DNA from: CAIODY01 sp046051225
Lineage (GTDB): Bacteria > Bacteroidota > Bacteroidia > Chitinophagales > CAIODY01
Direction: 5' to 3'
Assembly: GCA_046051225.1 (NCBI GenBank)
Contig: JBJOOR010000003.1
Span: forward strand, 278,257-342,256
Length of the DNA: 64,000 nt
In this document: positions 8,270 through 17,256 of the stretch, in pieces
Numbering within the stretch: the first letter of the stretch is position 1
Layout of the letters: every line of letters begins with the position of its first letter
Made by a program: the position numbers and the translations under genes
Notes under the pieces: model-generated
The model's input: the letters and a program-made list of their open reading frames with translations, nothing else
Told to the model about the DNA's origin: nothing
Databases searched by the model: none

Positions 8270-10129
8270 TTATCTCCCCATAAAAATCATCAACACTTGT
8301 ACATCGCTGGGCGATACACCACTTATTCTACTTGCCATACCTAATGTGGTGGGTCTTAGTTTGCTTAGTTTTTCTCGACTTTCCAATGATAGTGAGCTTA
8401 GTTTTTTATAATCAAAATTTTCGGGAATGATTACATCTTCTAATCGTTGCATTTTTTCTACCAATTCTAATTCTTTTTCGATGTAGGTGGCGTACTTCAT
8501 TTGTATTTCGGCTTGCTCTATTTCGTAGTCAGTATAATCTTTTAAAAAGTCATTTATGCTTTCTACCGCCCTTAAATCTTTTAATTGTACTTGTGGTCGC
8601 AAGGCAACCATGCCCAATTTTTGTCTTTGGGTGAGTTCTGCGCTGTTCAAGCTTAAAAGCAATTCATTGATTTCCAACGGTTCAACATTTGTTTTGTTAA
8701 AATGATTAATTATTGAATTTGTAGCATTTTTCTTTTTTTCTACATTTTTCATTCTTTCTTCTTTTGCCAACCCTAATTTGTATGATGTTTCGGTAAGTCT
8801 TAAATCTGCGTTGTCTTGTCTTAATATCATTCGGTATTCGGCTCGGCTGGTAAACATTCTATAAGGCTCTTCTGTTCCTTTTGTAATTAGGTCGTCAATT
8901 AACACCCCAATGTATGCATCATTTCTTCCTAAAATAAACGGCGCTTCTTCTTTTACTGCCAAGTGTGCATTTATACCAGCCATTAATCCTTGGCAAGCCG
9001 CTTCTTCATATCCTGTTGTTCCGTTAATTTGCCCAGCAAAGAATAAATTTTTAATCAACTTTGTTTCCAGCGTATTGGTTAATTGTGTTGGCGGAAAATA
9101 ATCATACTCAATCGCATATCCTGGTCGAAAGAATTTTACATTCTCAAATCCTGGTACTTGCTTCATAGCACTATATTGTACATCTTCGGGCAATGATGTA
9201 GAAAATCCATTCACATAAATCTCAACCGTGTTCCAACCTTCGGGTTCTACAAAAAGTTGATGTCTGTCTCTTTCAGCAAATCTGTTTATTTTATCTTCAA
9301 TACTTGGGCAATATCTTGGGCCTACGCCATCTATTCGTCCTGCATACATCGGCGATCTATCAAAACCCGTTTTTAAAATATCGTGTACGGTTTGGTTGGT
9401 ATAAGTCATCCAACAACTTCTTTGTGCTATCGGTTTTTTTATATCAAGATATGAGAATCCAACAATTTCATCATCACCTTTTTGTTCTTCCATTTTCGAA
9501 TAGTCTAACGAACGTCCGTCAACTCTTGGCGGCGTACCTGTTTTTAATCTATCGCTATCAAATCCTAACGAAACTAATTGCTCGGTAATTCCCGTAGCGG
9601 CTTTTTCTGCCATTCTTCCACCGCCAAATTGCTTTTCGCCAATATGAATAATGCCATTTAAAAAAGTGCCACTGGTTAATACCACGGCTTTTGCTATAAT
9701 TAAATGTCCCATTGCTGTTTTTACACCGCAAAGTTTTCCATTCTCAATTAATAATTCAACCACCATATCCTGGAAGAAATCTACATTAGGTGTAAGCTCC
9801 AACATATTTCTCCATTCGGCGGCAAACATCATTCTGTCGTTTTGTGTTCTTGGGCTCCACATAGCAGGTCCTTTCGAACGATTTAACATCCTGAATTGTA
9901 TCATGCTTTTGTCGGATACTATTCCGCTGTATCCACCCAAGGCATCTATTTCTCTTACAATTTGCCCTTTTGCTACGCCACCCATGGCTGGGTTGCAACT
10001 CATTTGTGCAATGGTTTGCATGTTCATGGTAATGAGTAGCACTTTGCTGCCCATATTTGCTGCCGCCGCCGCCGCTTCTGATCCAGCATGACCAGCACCA
10101 GCTACAATTACATCGTATTCTTTAAACAT
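8270..10129 (-). CDS. mnmG: tRNA uridine-5-carboxymethylaminomethyl(34) synthesis enzyme MnmG
   Basis: MnmG (GidA) works with MnmE to place the cmnm5 group on U34 of several tRNAs, using FAD, NADH and methylene-tetrahydrofolate. The 619-residue protein begins with the FAD-binding motif VIVAGAGHAGSEAAAAAANMG. It carries SCNPAMGGVAKGQIVREIDALGG, the GPRYCPSIEDKI signature and GTTGYEEAACQGLMAGINAH, and ends with the C-terminal helical domain LGMASRISGVSPSDVQVLMIFM. Length is normal. Two parS-like palindromes lie in its upstream gap. The gene is often close to the origin in bacteria. Confidence 0.97.
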   Translation of the reverse strand: MFKEYDVIVAGAGHAGSEAAAAAANMGSKVLLITMNMQTIAQMSCNPAMGGVAKGQIVREIDALGGYSGIVSDKSMIQFRMLNRSKGPAMWSPRTQNDRMMFAAEWRNMLELTPNVDFFQDMVVELLIENGKLCGVKTAMGHLIIAKAVVLTSGTFLNGIIHIGEKQFGGGRMAEKAATGITEQLVSLGFDSDRLKTGTPPRVDGRSLDYSKMEEQKGDDEIVGFSYLDIKKPIAQRSCWMTYTNQTVHDILKTGFDRSPMYAGRIDGVGPRYCPSIEDKINRFAERDRHQLFVEPEGWNTVEIYVNGFSTSLPEDVQYSAMKQVPGFENVKFFRPGYAIEYDYFPPTQLTNTLETKLIKNLFFAGQINGTTGYEEAACQGLMAGINAHLAVKEEAPFILGRNDAYIGVLIDDLITKGTEEPYRMFTSRAEYRMILRQDNADLRLTETSYKLGLAKEERMKNVEKKKNATNSIINHFNKTNVEPLEINELLLSLNSAELTQRQKLGMVALRPQVQLKDLRAVESINDFLKDYTDYEIEQAEIQMKYATYIEKELELVEKMQRLEDVIIPENFDYKKLSSLSLESREKLSKLRPTTLGMASRISGVSPSDVQVLMIFMGR

Positions 10130-10234
10130 AATATTATTTGTTGATGCAAAACTAATACATTTGTTTCAATGAACCGTTAACAAAACGGCCTGCAACAAAC
10201 AATTGACAATATATACCTTTGGTTAAGCACTAAT

Positions 10235-10252
10235 GTGTTTCACGTGAAACAC
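10235..10252. promoter_or_regulatory. parS-like site 1
   Basis: The perfect 18-bp palindrome GTGTTTCACGTGAAACAC contains the 16-base ParB-binding consensus TGTTTCACGTGAAACA at 10236-10251. It lies upstream of mnmG. parS sites recruit ParB, which spreads and loads SMC near the origin. No parA or parB gene is in the window. Confidence 0.8.
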
Positions 10253-10288
10253 GTTTATTAGTTTTTCGTGTGTTTGCTTGTGAGACTC

Positions 10289-10318
10289 CTTTTTTTGTTT
10301 CACGTGAAACAAAAAAAG
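10289..10318. promoter_or_regulatory. parS-like site 2 inside a 30-bp perfect palindrome
   Basis: The same 16-base parS core, TGTTTCACGTGAAACA, occurs at 10296-10311. It is extended by a run of T on the left and A on the right, so 10289-10318 is a perfect palindrome. On either strand it could also act as a hairpin followed by pyrimidines, so a terminator role is an alternative, but two identical cores 60 bases apart favour ParB binding. Confidence 0.8.
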
Positions 10319-10433
10319 CTTGTGGGCTGTGTTTTTATTTGCTCGGTTGATATTTTGCTTGGTTTGCAAGCAATTTTCTAAAACAGGGCTTTTCACAAAA
10401 ATGGTAATTTTACCTAAACAATGTTGTATAAAA

Positions 10434-10920
10434 CTAATTTCCCCAATTTTCTCTGTCAAGGCTACGGTATTGAATGGCTTCGGCTAAATGCTCTACTTTA
10501 ATATCGGGGCTGGCAGCTAAATCAGCAATGGTGCGGCTTACTTTTAATATTCTATCATAAGCTCGGGCAGATAAGCCTAATCGCTCCATAGCTGTTTTTA
10601 AAAGTGTTTGCCCAGCTGTGCTTATTACACAAAGTTCTTTTAACATTTTACTGCTTATTTGTGCGTTGCAATGTACTTCGCTATTGTCTTTATAGCGTTC
10701 TTGTTGAATCATCCTAGCTTTAATCACTCGTTCACGAATGCTTTCGCTTTTTTCCGAAACACGTTCGGATGTAAGTTCATTAAACGATACAGGTGTTACT
10801 TCTACATGCAAATCAATTCTATCTAATAATGGCCCCGATATTCGATTCAGGTATTTTTGAACTGTTCCAGGTATACATACACATTCTTTTTCGGGATGAT
10901 TAAAAAATCCACAAGGGCAT
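10434..10920 (-). pseudogene. comM: ComM / YifB family Mg-chelatase-like AAA ATPase, C-terminal remnant
   Basis: ComM is a hexameric helicase involved in branch migration during natural transformation, normally about 510 residues. Only the last 160 or so residues remain: RCPCGFFNHPEKECVC, KYLNRISGPLLDRIDLHVEV, and the C-terminal helical domain ending DIKVEHLAEAIQYRSLDRENWGN. The usual preceding residues MNP of the NPCPCG motif are replaced by unrelated sequence, and a stop follows shortly upstream. Homology therefore ends at about 10918-10922. The Walker A part is gone, so the product cannot be an active ATPase. The breakpoint abuts the start of an XRE-like gene on the other strand. Confidence 0.88.
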
Positions 10921-10927
10921 CGCAGCG

Positions 10928-11350
10928 TTGCCTTTTTCCACTTTAGATATTAGACTGCCTATCCTGCCTGACAATTATCCAATCAGCCTAAATACTACGG
11001 GAAAACATATTTTGAAACGCCGCCTTGATTTAAAGCTCTTCCAAAAGGATGTTGCAAATATAATCGGTGTTACTGAATCAATGGTATATTATTGGGAACA
11101 TAATCATAGTGAACCAACGGCAAAACACATGAAAGAAGTAATACAGTTTTTAGGATATTATCCATTTCCTGAACCAGTTACCATTGGCGAAAAGATTAGA
11201 AAGTATAGATATGAAAATGGTTTAACCCACAATGACTTTGGTATTTTGGTAGGCGTAGATGCAACTACGGTTGGTGCATGGGAACAAGGAACACCTCTTA
11301 AAAGGCTACTACCAAAAAGCAAGGTTGAAAAAATACTTAATAGGGAGTAG
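10928..11350 (+). CDS. XRE-like regulator with two helix-turn-helix repeats
   Basis: This is a DNA-binding protein of about 140 residues. Two XRE-type helix-turn-helix units are visible: GKHILKRRLDLKLFQKDVANIIGVTESMVYYWE (about residues 26-58) and GEKIRKYRYENGLTHNDFGILVGVDATTVGAWEQG (about 84-118). Such double-HTH proteins are common in accessory DNA. The reading frame opens inside the comM breakpoint and no good ATG precedes the first unit. The TTG at 10928 is only a candidate start, and a few N-terminal residues may have been lost or altered at the junction. Its targets are unknown. Confidence 0.7.
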   Translation: MPFSTLDIRLPILPDNYPISLNTTGKHILKRRLDLKLFQKDVANIIGVTESMVYYWEHNHSEPTAKHMKEVIQFLGYYPFPEPVTIGEKIRKYRYENGLTHNDFGILVGVDATTVGAWEQGTPLKRLLPKSKVEKILNRE

Positions 11351-11368
11351 GCGTACCTATTGCGATAT

Positions 11369-11899
11369 TCATATTAAATGCTGTAAGTTTTGTTTATCCT
11401 GGTTTTGGTGATGCTCAACATGATAGATTACGTTGTATAGCATTTCTCTCATAGTTAAACTTCCTAATGATGGGTGTGGTATACAAAAAGTGTCCAAATC
11501 CTGTTCCGTAAAATTTTCAATTTTAGAACATAAATTTTGTATTGATTTGATTAACGTTTCACATAAAATTTCTCTTTGATTATGTGATACAACTTCGGGG
11601 ACATAACGTTCTGGAGCTTTTGCACCCTCCTTTTGTTTTTCTAAATAATTACTTAGCAAAATTTCATATGTAGAACTTAGTTTATCAGTCTTACCAAAAT
11701 TTTGCTCTATGTCAAAAGTGGTCATACTAAATACTCGTTCAATTGGTTTTACACAAAGAACGATATGTTGTAATTGTTGAATAGATGTCCATTTATTTTG
11801 ATAACTAAACATGAGTTCCTCTGTTGTCAATCCATTTATGTAATCAATAAAGGAAGTATGATTTTTCGTAAGTTGCGTAATAATAGTTTGTTTATCCAT
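11369..11899 (-). CDS. DinB-like four-helix protein
   Basis: The 176-residue sequence has the layout of the DinB/YfiT-like superfamily: helix 1 (IITQLTKNHTSFIDYINGLTTEELMF), the WTSIQQLQHIVLCV segment, and a C-terminal YHVEHHQNQ segment with histidines placed like metal ligands. Family members are metal-binding four-helix bundles, some being thiol-dependent transferases, but the substrate here cannot be told. Its ATG overlaps the stop of the preceding DUF1572-like gene by one base, so the two are probably translated together. The two proteins share a fold and may have arisen from a duplication. Confidence 0.75.
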   Translation of the reverse strand: MDKQTIITQLTKNHTSFIDYINGLTTEELMFSYQNKWTSIQQLQHIVLCVKPIERVFSMTTFDIEQNFGKTDKLSSTYEILLSNYLEKQKEGAKAPERYVPEVVSHNQREILCETLIKSIQNLCSKIENFTEQDLDTFCIPHPSLGSLTMREMLYNVIYHVEHHQNQDKQNLQHLI

Positions 11900-12471
11900 T
11901 AGCTATTTATTTTATTGAGGTGTTCGTTTGTGAAGTGTTCTTTCCCTTTAGGTTGTGCAAACTTCTCAGCATTATATGAGTTTGAATTTCCTTTTGGGAT
12001 GGATAAAGAAGTCCAATTATTCTCACATACCATTTTGCCTATAAACACGATTTGCCCAACATGATATGGATAGTGTGCAAGTTGTCTATTAATGGCTTCT
12101 AAAATACTGTGCCCTTGATTACGAATGTAAATCTCTTTTTTTAAGTCATCTGTTGTTAAAGAATCCAATGCGTTAAATAAACACTGCCAACCCTCTTCCC
12201 ATTGGCTTAAAATTTCTGTTCGTGATGAAGCATTATTTTCAAATTCAGCATCACGATTTCTCCATTCCTTCTCTCCATCAGTTGTCAAAAAATCTGTCCA
12301 TCGAGATACCATATTTCCTCGAAGGTGCTGCACTATTGTTGCAATACTGTTACTATCTTCATTAAACTGCCAAAATAATTGTTCATCTGACAATTGCGAA
12401 AAGGTTTTATCTCCAAGCATTTTGTAATACTCAAATTGTTTCTTTACGCTTTCTAAATAATTGTTTTCCAT
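11899..12471 (-). CDS. DUF1572-type DinB-superfamily protein
   Basis: This 190-residue protein looks like the DUF1572 branch of the DinB superfamily. It has a first helix (YLESVKKQFEYYKMLGDKTFSQLSDEQLFW), then SIATIVQHLRGNMVSRWTDFLTTDGEKEWRNRDAEFE with the first histidine, and finally INRQLAHYPYHVGQIVFIGKM, whose histidines complete the likely metal site. It ends in the basic tail PKGKEHF. Related proteins in Firmicutes are bacillithiol transferases, but that function is not shown here. It is the first gene of a two-gene unit with the DinB-like protein downstream. Confidence 0.8.
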   Translation of the reverse strand: MENNYLESVKKQFEYYKMLGDKTFSQLSDEQLFWQFNEDSNSIATIVQHLRGNMVSRWTDFLTTDGEKEWRNRDAEFENNASSRTEILSQWEEGWQCLFNALDSLTTDDLKKEIYIRNQGHSILEAINRQLAHYPYHVGQIVFIGKMVCENNWTSLSIPKGNSNSYNAEKFAQPKGKEHFTNEHLNKINS

Positions 12472-12536
12472 ATACTGCTTTTATATAAACACTAGAAATC
12501 AAAAATAGGATGAAGTTTCTATTTTTCAATTTTTAT

Positions 12537-12932
12537 TTACTCATCATTACTTAAAATCTTTGTCGGTTTTTTATTTTCATCTAAAGCAACAAAAGTGAAG
12601 CTGCCCGAAATGGCTTTTATTCGTTTGGTGCTATACATTTCTTCAATAAAGATTTCAACTTTAACATCCAAACTAGTGTTACCTATTTTAGAAACTCTGC
12701 CAACTAATTCGATAATTGTTCCTGCTGGAATTGGTTGCTTAAAATCTATTCTATCAGAGGAAACTGTTACACAGATTTTTCGTGTAAATCGTGTTGCAGT
12801 GATGAATGCCACCTCATCCATTAGGTGCATAGCAGTCCCTCCAAACAACGTATCGTAATGATTGGTAGTGTTTGGAAATACGGCTTTAAAAATTCTTGTT
12901 TCGGATTGCTTTATTTGTTCTTCTAAATTCAT
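12537..12932 (-). CDS. Acyl-CoA thioesterase, hotdog fold
   Basis: The protein of 131 residues begins MNLEEQIKQSETRIFKAVFPNTTNHYDTLFGG and has the single hotdog domain of the YciA/ACOT family: the AMHLMDEVAFITATRFT helix with the catalytic Asp region, then PAGTIIELVGRVSKIGNTSLDVKVEIF. These enzymes hydrolyse acyl-CoA thioesters in the cytoplasm. A start 54 bases further upstream is open but would run into the preceding gene; the chosen ATG lies 2 bases after the stop of the PP-loop gene, suggesting translational coupling. Substrate chain length cannot be inferred. Confidence 0.85.
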   Translation of the reverse strand: MNLEEQIKQSETRIFKAVFPNTTNHYDTLFGGTAMHLMDEVAFITATRFTRKICVTVSSDRIDFKQPIPAGTIIELVGRVSKIGNTSLDVKVEIFIEEMYSTKRIKAISGSFTFVALDENKKPTKILSNDE

Positions 12933-12934
12933 TT

Positions 12935-13741
12935 TCAAATATTGTTTGTATGGATGTTTGTTGTGGGCAATAAATCGCAAAACCAAAAACCCATGTTGTC
13001 GGTTTGTGGTGTTGTAAAACAGTTGTCGGCTTTGTTTTCGGGTGCTTTGTATTCTCGATAAATTTTATCTCCAATAGTAAAAGGAATTGGATTTTTAAAA
13101 AATGGTGCATCAAAACAAAAAGTGTGGAATTCTCCATTTTCTCCACATACATCTACAGTAGGTGGTAAATCTTTGATGAAATCTTTATCAATAATTCTAC
13201 CAGCAAATGATTGATGCAATAAATCAGCTTTTATACAAACTACAATTGCTTTAAATCCCAAATCAATAAATTCATTGAGCAATTGTTTGGTATCTTTTTT
13301 CCAAAGTGGGAAAACTGTTTTGATATTAAATGTTGCTAATTGCTCTTCACGATATTTTTTCAAATCTTCTAAAAAAATATCACCAAAAGCGGCACACTCA
13401 AAACCGTTTTGTTTTAACTCTTGAACTGTTTGTTGCATCAATATTTCATATTTGGACATAGTAGGTTCTTCGGGCAATTCGATGGTGCTATATGGTATGC
13501 CGATAGCTTCAATTTGTTGCTGTAATAATTCTCTACGAAGTCCGTGCATACTCACTCGATTGTGATGTGCATTAATGGACGTAAGTAACTTTTCGACACT
13601 ATGATTTTTATTTTGCAATAAATAATGCAATGCTAAAGCAGAATCTTTTCCGCTACTCCAATTGAAATATGTTTTTGAAATGGGATTGATACGATTAGGT
13701 TTTTTGTGTTTGTAATTTTGAGTTAATTTTATGAACCACAA
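12935..13741 (-). CDS. PP-loop ATP pyrophosphatase, Dph6 / diphthine-ammonia ligase-like
   Basis: The N-terminal half contains the ATP pyrophosphatase P-loop YFNWSSGKDSALALHYLL (SGKDS signature). It is followed by HHNRVSMHGLRRELLQQQIEAIGIPYSTIELPE and FGDIFLEDLKKYREEQL, which match the DUF71/Dph6 family. In eukaryotes Dph6 completes diphthamide, but bacteria lack diphthamide, so bacterial members act on unknown substrates; some are annotated in B12 or tRNA contexts. The gene starts inside the last 13 bases of nrdA and ends 2 bases before the thioesterase gene, so nrdB-nrdA-dph6-like-thioesterase look like one transcription unit under the cobalamin riboswitch. Confidence 0.8.
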   Translation of the reverse strand: MWFIKLTQNYKHKKPNRINPISKTYFNWSSGKDSALALHYLLQNKNHSVEKLLTSINAHHNRVSMHGLRRELLQQQIEAIGIPYSTIELPEEPTMSKYEILMQQTVQELKQNGFECAAFGDIFLEDLKKYREEQLATFNIKTVFPLWKKDTKQLLNEFIDLGFKAIVVCIKADLLHQSFAGRIIDKDFIKDLPPTVDVCGENGEFHTFCFDAPFFKNPIPFTIGDKIYREYKAPENKADNCFTTPQTDNMGFWFCDLLPTTNIHTNNI

Positions 13742-16131
13742 CTAACACAACCCTCTTCCATACTGCAACTTGGTGCATCAGTTTCAGTTGGTTGCACATC
13801 AGTACTGTTTTGTGATGAATTGTTTTTTGTTTCTATTGTTGGAATGACTGGTTCTATTTCATTGCTGCCTTGTTTTTGAACTGTGAATTGAATGGCTTGT
13901 GTGGCAGCTTGTGTACGCAAATAATACATACCTGTTTTTAACCCTTTTTTCCAAGCATGAAAGTGCATGGAAGTAAGTTTGGATGGTGTTGGCGTATCAA
14001 CAAATAAATTGAGTGATTGTGATTGACAAATGTATGCTCCTCTATCAGCAGCCATGTCAATGATGTTACGTTGTTTTATTTCCCAAACTGTTTTATACAA
14101 CTCTTTTATTTCGGTTGGTATTTCATCAATGTTTTGAACCGAACCATTGGCTGCAATGATTTTATTTTTCATGTTGTTGTTCCATAAACCCAGCTCTATT
14201 AAGTCTTTCAGCAAATGCTTGTTCACTACAATAAACTCACCACTTAAAACTCTTCGTGTGTAAATGTTGGATGTGTAGGGTTCAAAACATTCGTTGTTGC
14301 CAAAAATTTGTGAGGTAGATGCTGTGGGCATTGGAGCAATCAATAAAGAGTTTCTAACGCCAAATTGTTTGACTTCTTCTTTTAATGCAGCCCAATCCCA
14401 ACGTTCGGTTGGTGTTACGCCCCACATATCAAATTGAAAGATGCCTTTTGAAACTGGCGAACCTGCAAAGGTTTCATAAGCACCTTGTTCTTTTGCTAAA
14501 TCTTTACTGGCTGTCATGGCAGCAAAGTAGATGGTTTCAAAAATATTTTTGTTCAACATTTTTGCAAAATCGCTTTCAAATGGCAATCGCAATAAAATGA
14601 AAACATCAGCCAAACCTTGTACGCCTAAACCAATTGGACGATGTTTTAAATTTGATGTTCGGGCTTCCTCAACAGGGTAATAATTGTTGTCAATGATTTT
14701 ATTGAGATTTTTTGTGGCTTGGTAAGTAACCTCAAATAATTTTTGTTGGTCGAATTTTCCATTGATAACAAAACGTGGCAAAGCCACTGATGCTAAATTG
14801 CATACTGCCACTTCATCGGGGCTGGTGTATTCCATTATCTCGGTGCAAAGATTACTACTTTTTATAGTGCCTAAATTTTGTTGATTGCTTTTACTGTTGG
14901 CGGCATCTTTATACAGCATATACGGTGTGCCTGTTTCTATTTGCGATTGCAAAATGGCAAACCATAAATCTTGTGCTTTAATTGTTTTTCGGGCTTTGCC
15001 TTCCGATTCATATTTGGTATAAAGTGCTTCAAATTCTGCACCCCAACAATCACTTAATCCCGTTGCTTCATGTGGGCAAAACAAACTCCACTCTGCATTT
15101 GCTTCTACTCGTTTCATAAACAAATCACAAATCCACAATGCAAAAAATAAATCCCTTGCCCTCATTTCTTCTTTGCCGTGATTTTTTCTTAAATCTAAAA
15201 ACTCGAACACATCAGCATGCCACGGCTCTAAATAAATGGCAAATGCACCTTTGCGTTTTCCACCGCCTTGGTCAACATATCGGGCTGTATCATTAAACAC
15301 ACGAAGCATTGGAATGATACCGTTGCTTGTGCCATTTGTACCACCAATATAACTTCCTGTTGCTCTAATATTATGAATGGCTAACCCAATGCCGCCTGCA
15401 CTTTGCGAAATTTTTGCCGTTTGTTTAAGTGTGTCGTAAATACCATCAATGCTATCGTCTTTCATGGTTAAAAGAAAGCATGAACTCATTTGTGGTTTTG
15501 GTGTGCCAGCATTAAACAACGTTGGAGTAGCATGTGTGAACCATTTTTCACTCAACAAGTGATACGTGTTAATCGCTGATTCAATATCGTTTTTGTGAAT
15601 GCCCACAGCAACTCTCATATACATGTGTTGTGGTCGTTCTGCAATTTTTCCATTAATCTTTAACAGGTACGATTTTTCTAATGTTTTGAAACCAAAATAA
15701 TCAAAACTGAAATCACGGTCGTAAATAATTGTGCTGTCTAAAAGCTCTGCGTTTTCTTCAATTATTTGCATCACATCATCAGCAATCAAGGGTAATATTT
15801 TTTTCGTTTTTGCATCGGTGTAGCCGTGCAAATTTTTCATAGTTTCCGAAAAACTTTTAGTGGTGTTTTTATGCAAATTACTTACAGCAATTCGTGATGC
15901 AAGTATCGCATAGTCGGGATGAATGGTTGTTAATGATGCTGCATTTTCAGCCGCCAAATTATCTAACTCGGTAGTTTGAACACCTTCAAAAATTCCTTCA
16001 ATAGTTTTCTTGGCTACATCAATTACATTAACTAACGGACTTAAACTGTAACTCAATTTTTCAATTCGTGCTGTTACTTTATCAAACTTTACGGATTCTT
16101 TTTTTCCGTTTCTTTTTATTACAAATGTCAT
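13729..16131 (-). CDS. nrdA: Ribonucleoside-diphosphate reductase class I, alpha subunit NrdA
   Basis: NrdA reduces ribonucleoside diphosphates to deoxy forms, taking a radical from NrdB. The 800 residues begin with an ATP-cone regulatory domain (VIKRNGKKESVKFDKVTARIEKL). Conserved barrel motifs follow: SQSAGGIGLAIHNIRATGSYI, SSNLCTEIMEYTSPDEVAVCNLASVALP with active-site positions, and HRPIGLGVQGLADVF. The redox-active C-terminus is CSMEEGCVSCGS. It follows nrdB by 23 bases. The order nrdB-nrdA is the reverse of the enterobacterial one. The PP-loop gene overlaps its 3' end. Confidence 0.97.
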   Translation of the reverse strand: MTFVIKRNGKKESVKFDKVTARIEKLSYSLSPLVNVIDVAKKTIEGIFEGVQTTELDNLAAENAASLTTIHPDYAILASRIAVSNLHKNTTKSFSETMKNLHGYTDAKTKKILPLIADDVMQIIEENAELLDSTIIYDRDFSFDYFGFKTLEKSYLLKINGKIAERPQHMYMRVAVGIHKNDIESAINTYHLLSEKWFTHATPTLFNAGTPKPQMSSCFLLTMKDDSIDGIYDTLKQTAKISQSAGGIGLAIHNIRATGSYIGGTNGTSNGIIPMLRVFNDTARYVDQGGGKRKGAFAIYLEPWHADVFEFLDLRKNHGKEEMRARDLFFALWICDLFMKRVEANAEWSLFCPHEATGLSDCWGAEFEALYTKYESEGKARKTIKAQDLWFAILQSQIETGTPYMLYKDAANSKSNQQNLGTIKSSNLCTEIMEYTSPDEVAVCNLASVALPRFVINGKFDQQKLFEVTYQATKNLNKIIDNNYYPVEEARTSNLKHRPIGLGVQGLADVFILLRLPFESDFAKMLNKNIFETIYFAAMTASKDLAKEQGAYETFAGSPVSKGIFQFDMWGVTPTERWDWAALKEEVKQFGVRNSLLIAPMPTASTSQIFGNNECFEPYTSNIYTRRVLSGEFIVVNKHLLKDLIELGLWNNNMKNKIIAANGSVQNIDEIPTEIKELYKTVWEIKQRNIIDMAADRGAYICQSQSLNLFVDTPTPSKLTSMHFHAWKKGLKTGMYYLRTQAATQAIQFTVQKQGSNEIEPVIPTIETKNNSSQNSTDVQPTETDAPSCSMEEGCVSCGS

Positions 16132-16154
16132 GTGATTGATGGTTTGATTGTGTG

Positions 16155-17132
16155 TTAAAAATCTTCTTCAGTTGAAAATACTTGTGATTCTTTGTTGCTC
16201 ATTACGCCAGCTTTTTGATAATCGCCTACTCGTTTTTCAAAGAAATTTGTTTTGCCTTGCAACGAAATCATTTCCATAAAATCAAATGGATTAATAGCAT
16301 TGTAAATTTTTGTGCAACCTAATTCAGCCAACCAACGGTCAGCAACAAATTCGATATATTGTTGCATTAGTTTGGCATTCATGCCGATTAAATCAACGGG
16401 TAACGCTTCGGTAATAAATTCTTTTTCGATGCTTACAGCTTCGATAATTATTGCATGAATTTCTTTTTCGGAAAGTTTGTTTTGCAACATACCATAAAGC
16501 AAACAGGCAAATTCGCAATGCAAGCCTTCATCACGGCTGATGAGTTCGTTGCTGAATGTTAGCCCAGACATTAAGCCTCTTTTTTTCATCCAAAAAATGG
16601 AACAAAAACTGCCGCTAAAAAATATTCCTTCTACTGCTGCAAAGGCAACTAATCGTTCGGCAAATGTTCCGTTTTGTATCCATCGCAAAGCCCATTCAGC
16701 CTTTTTCTTAACGGCTGGTATGGTATCAATGGCATGAAATAATTTGTGTTTTTCTTGAGGGTCTTTGATGTACGTATCAATCAACAAAGCGTAGGTTTCG
16801 CTGTGTATGTTTTCCATCATAATTTGAAAACCATAAAAACATCTTGCCTCTGGCAATTGCACTTCGCTCATAAAATTTACAGCCAAGTTTTCATTTACGA
16901 TGCCATCGCTTGCGGCAAAGAATGCAAGAATATGGGATATGAAATGGCGTTCACCATCATTTAAATTTTCCCAATCTTTTTGGTCGCTGCTTAAATCAAT
17001 TTCTTCGGCAGTCCAAAAACTGGCTTCATGGCGTTTGTAATGTTCCCAAATTTTTGGGTAGTTGATTGGGAGGATAACAAAGCGGTCTTTGTTTTCTTTT
17101 AAAAGTATTTCTTGTTGATTTTCTATTTTCAT
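16155..17132 (-). CDS. nrdB: Ribonucleoside-diphosphate reductase class I, beta subunit NrdB
   Basis: NrdB houses the di-iron cofactor and the stable radical for class I ribonucleotide reductase. The 325 residues contain the eukaryote-like signature EARCFYGFQIMMENIHSETY with metal-ligand Glu and His residues. The radical-site Tyr of that subclass is present in CFYGFQ. The second ligand set is in ISRDEGLHCEFACLLY. The C-terminal tail NKESQVFSTEEDF is the expected NrdA-docking end. It is the first gene of the nrd operon, and a cobalamin riboswitch lies in its leader, so expression should fall when B12 is present. Confidence 0.97.
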   Translation of the reverse strand: MKIENQQEILLKENKDRFVILPINYPKIWEHYKRHEASFWTAEEIDLSSDQKDWENLNDGERHFISHILAFFAASDGIVNENLAVNFMSEVQLPEARCFYGFQIMMENIHSETYALLIDTYIKDPQEKHKLFHAIDTIPAVKKKAEWALRWIQNGTFAERLVAFAAVEGIFFSGSFCSIFWMKKRGLMSGLTFSNELISRDEGLHCEFACLLYGMLQNKLSEKEIHAIIIEAVSIEKEFITEALPVDLIGMNAKLMQQYIEFVADRWLAELGCTKIYNAINPFDFMEMISLQGKTNFFEKRVGDYQKAGVMSNKESQVFSTEEDF

Positions 17133-17256
17133 TTATCGTTGTTTAATTCGTTTAAAATCTTTTCGCAAAAGAGAAACGAACAACGATAATTTACCCGTAG
17201 AATATTGGGTTGTTATTGGTGTGCATTTGCCTTTGTTGCGAAGGCTCGGCACAAAA

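Noticed and set aside
10223..10459. Open frame of 78 residues on the reverse strand across the parS region
   Set aside because: It runs through both parS palindromes and overlaps the end of comM; the residues reflect repeated palindrome DNA (FHVK twice), not a protein.
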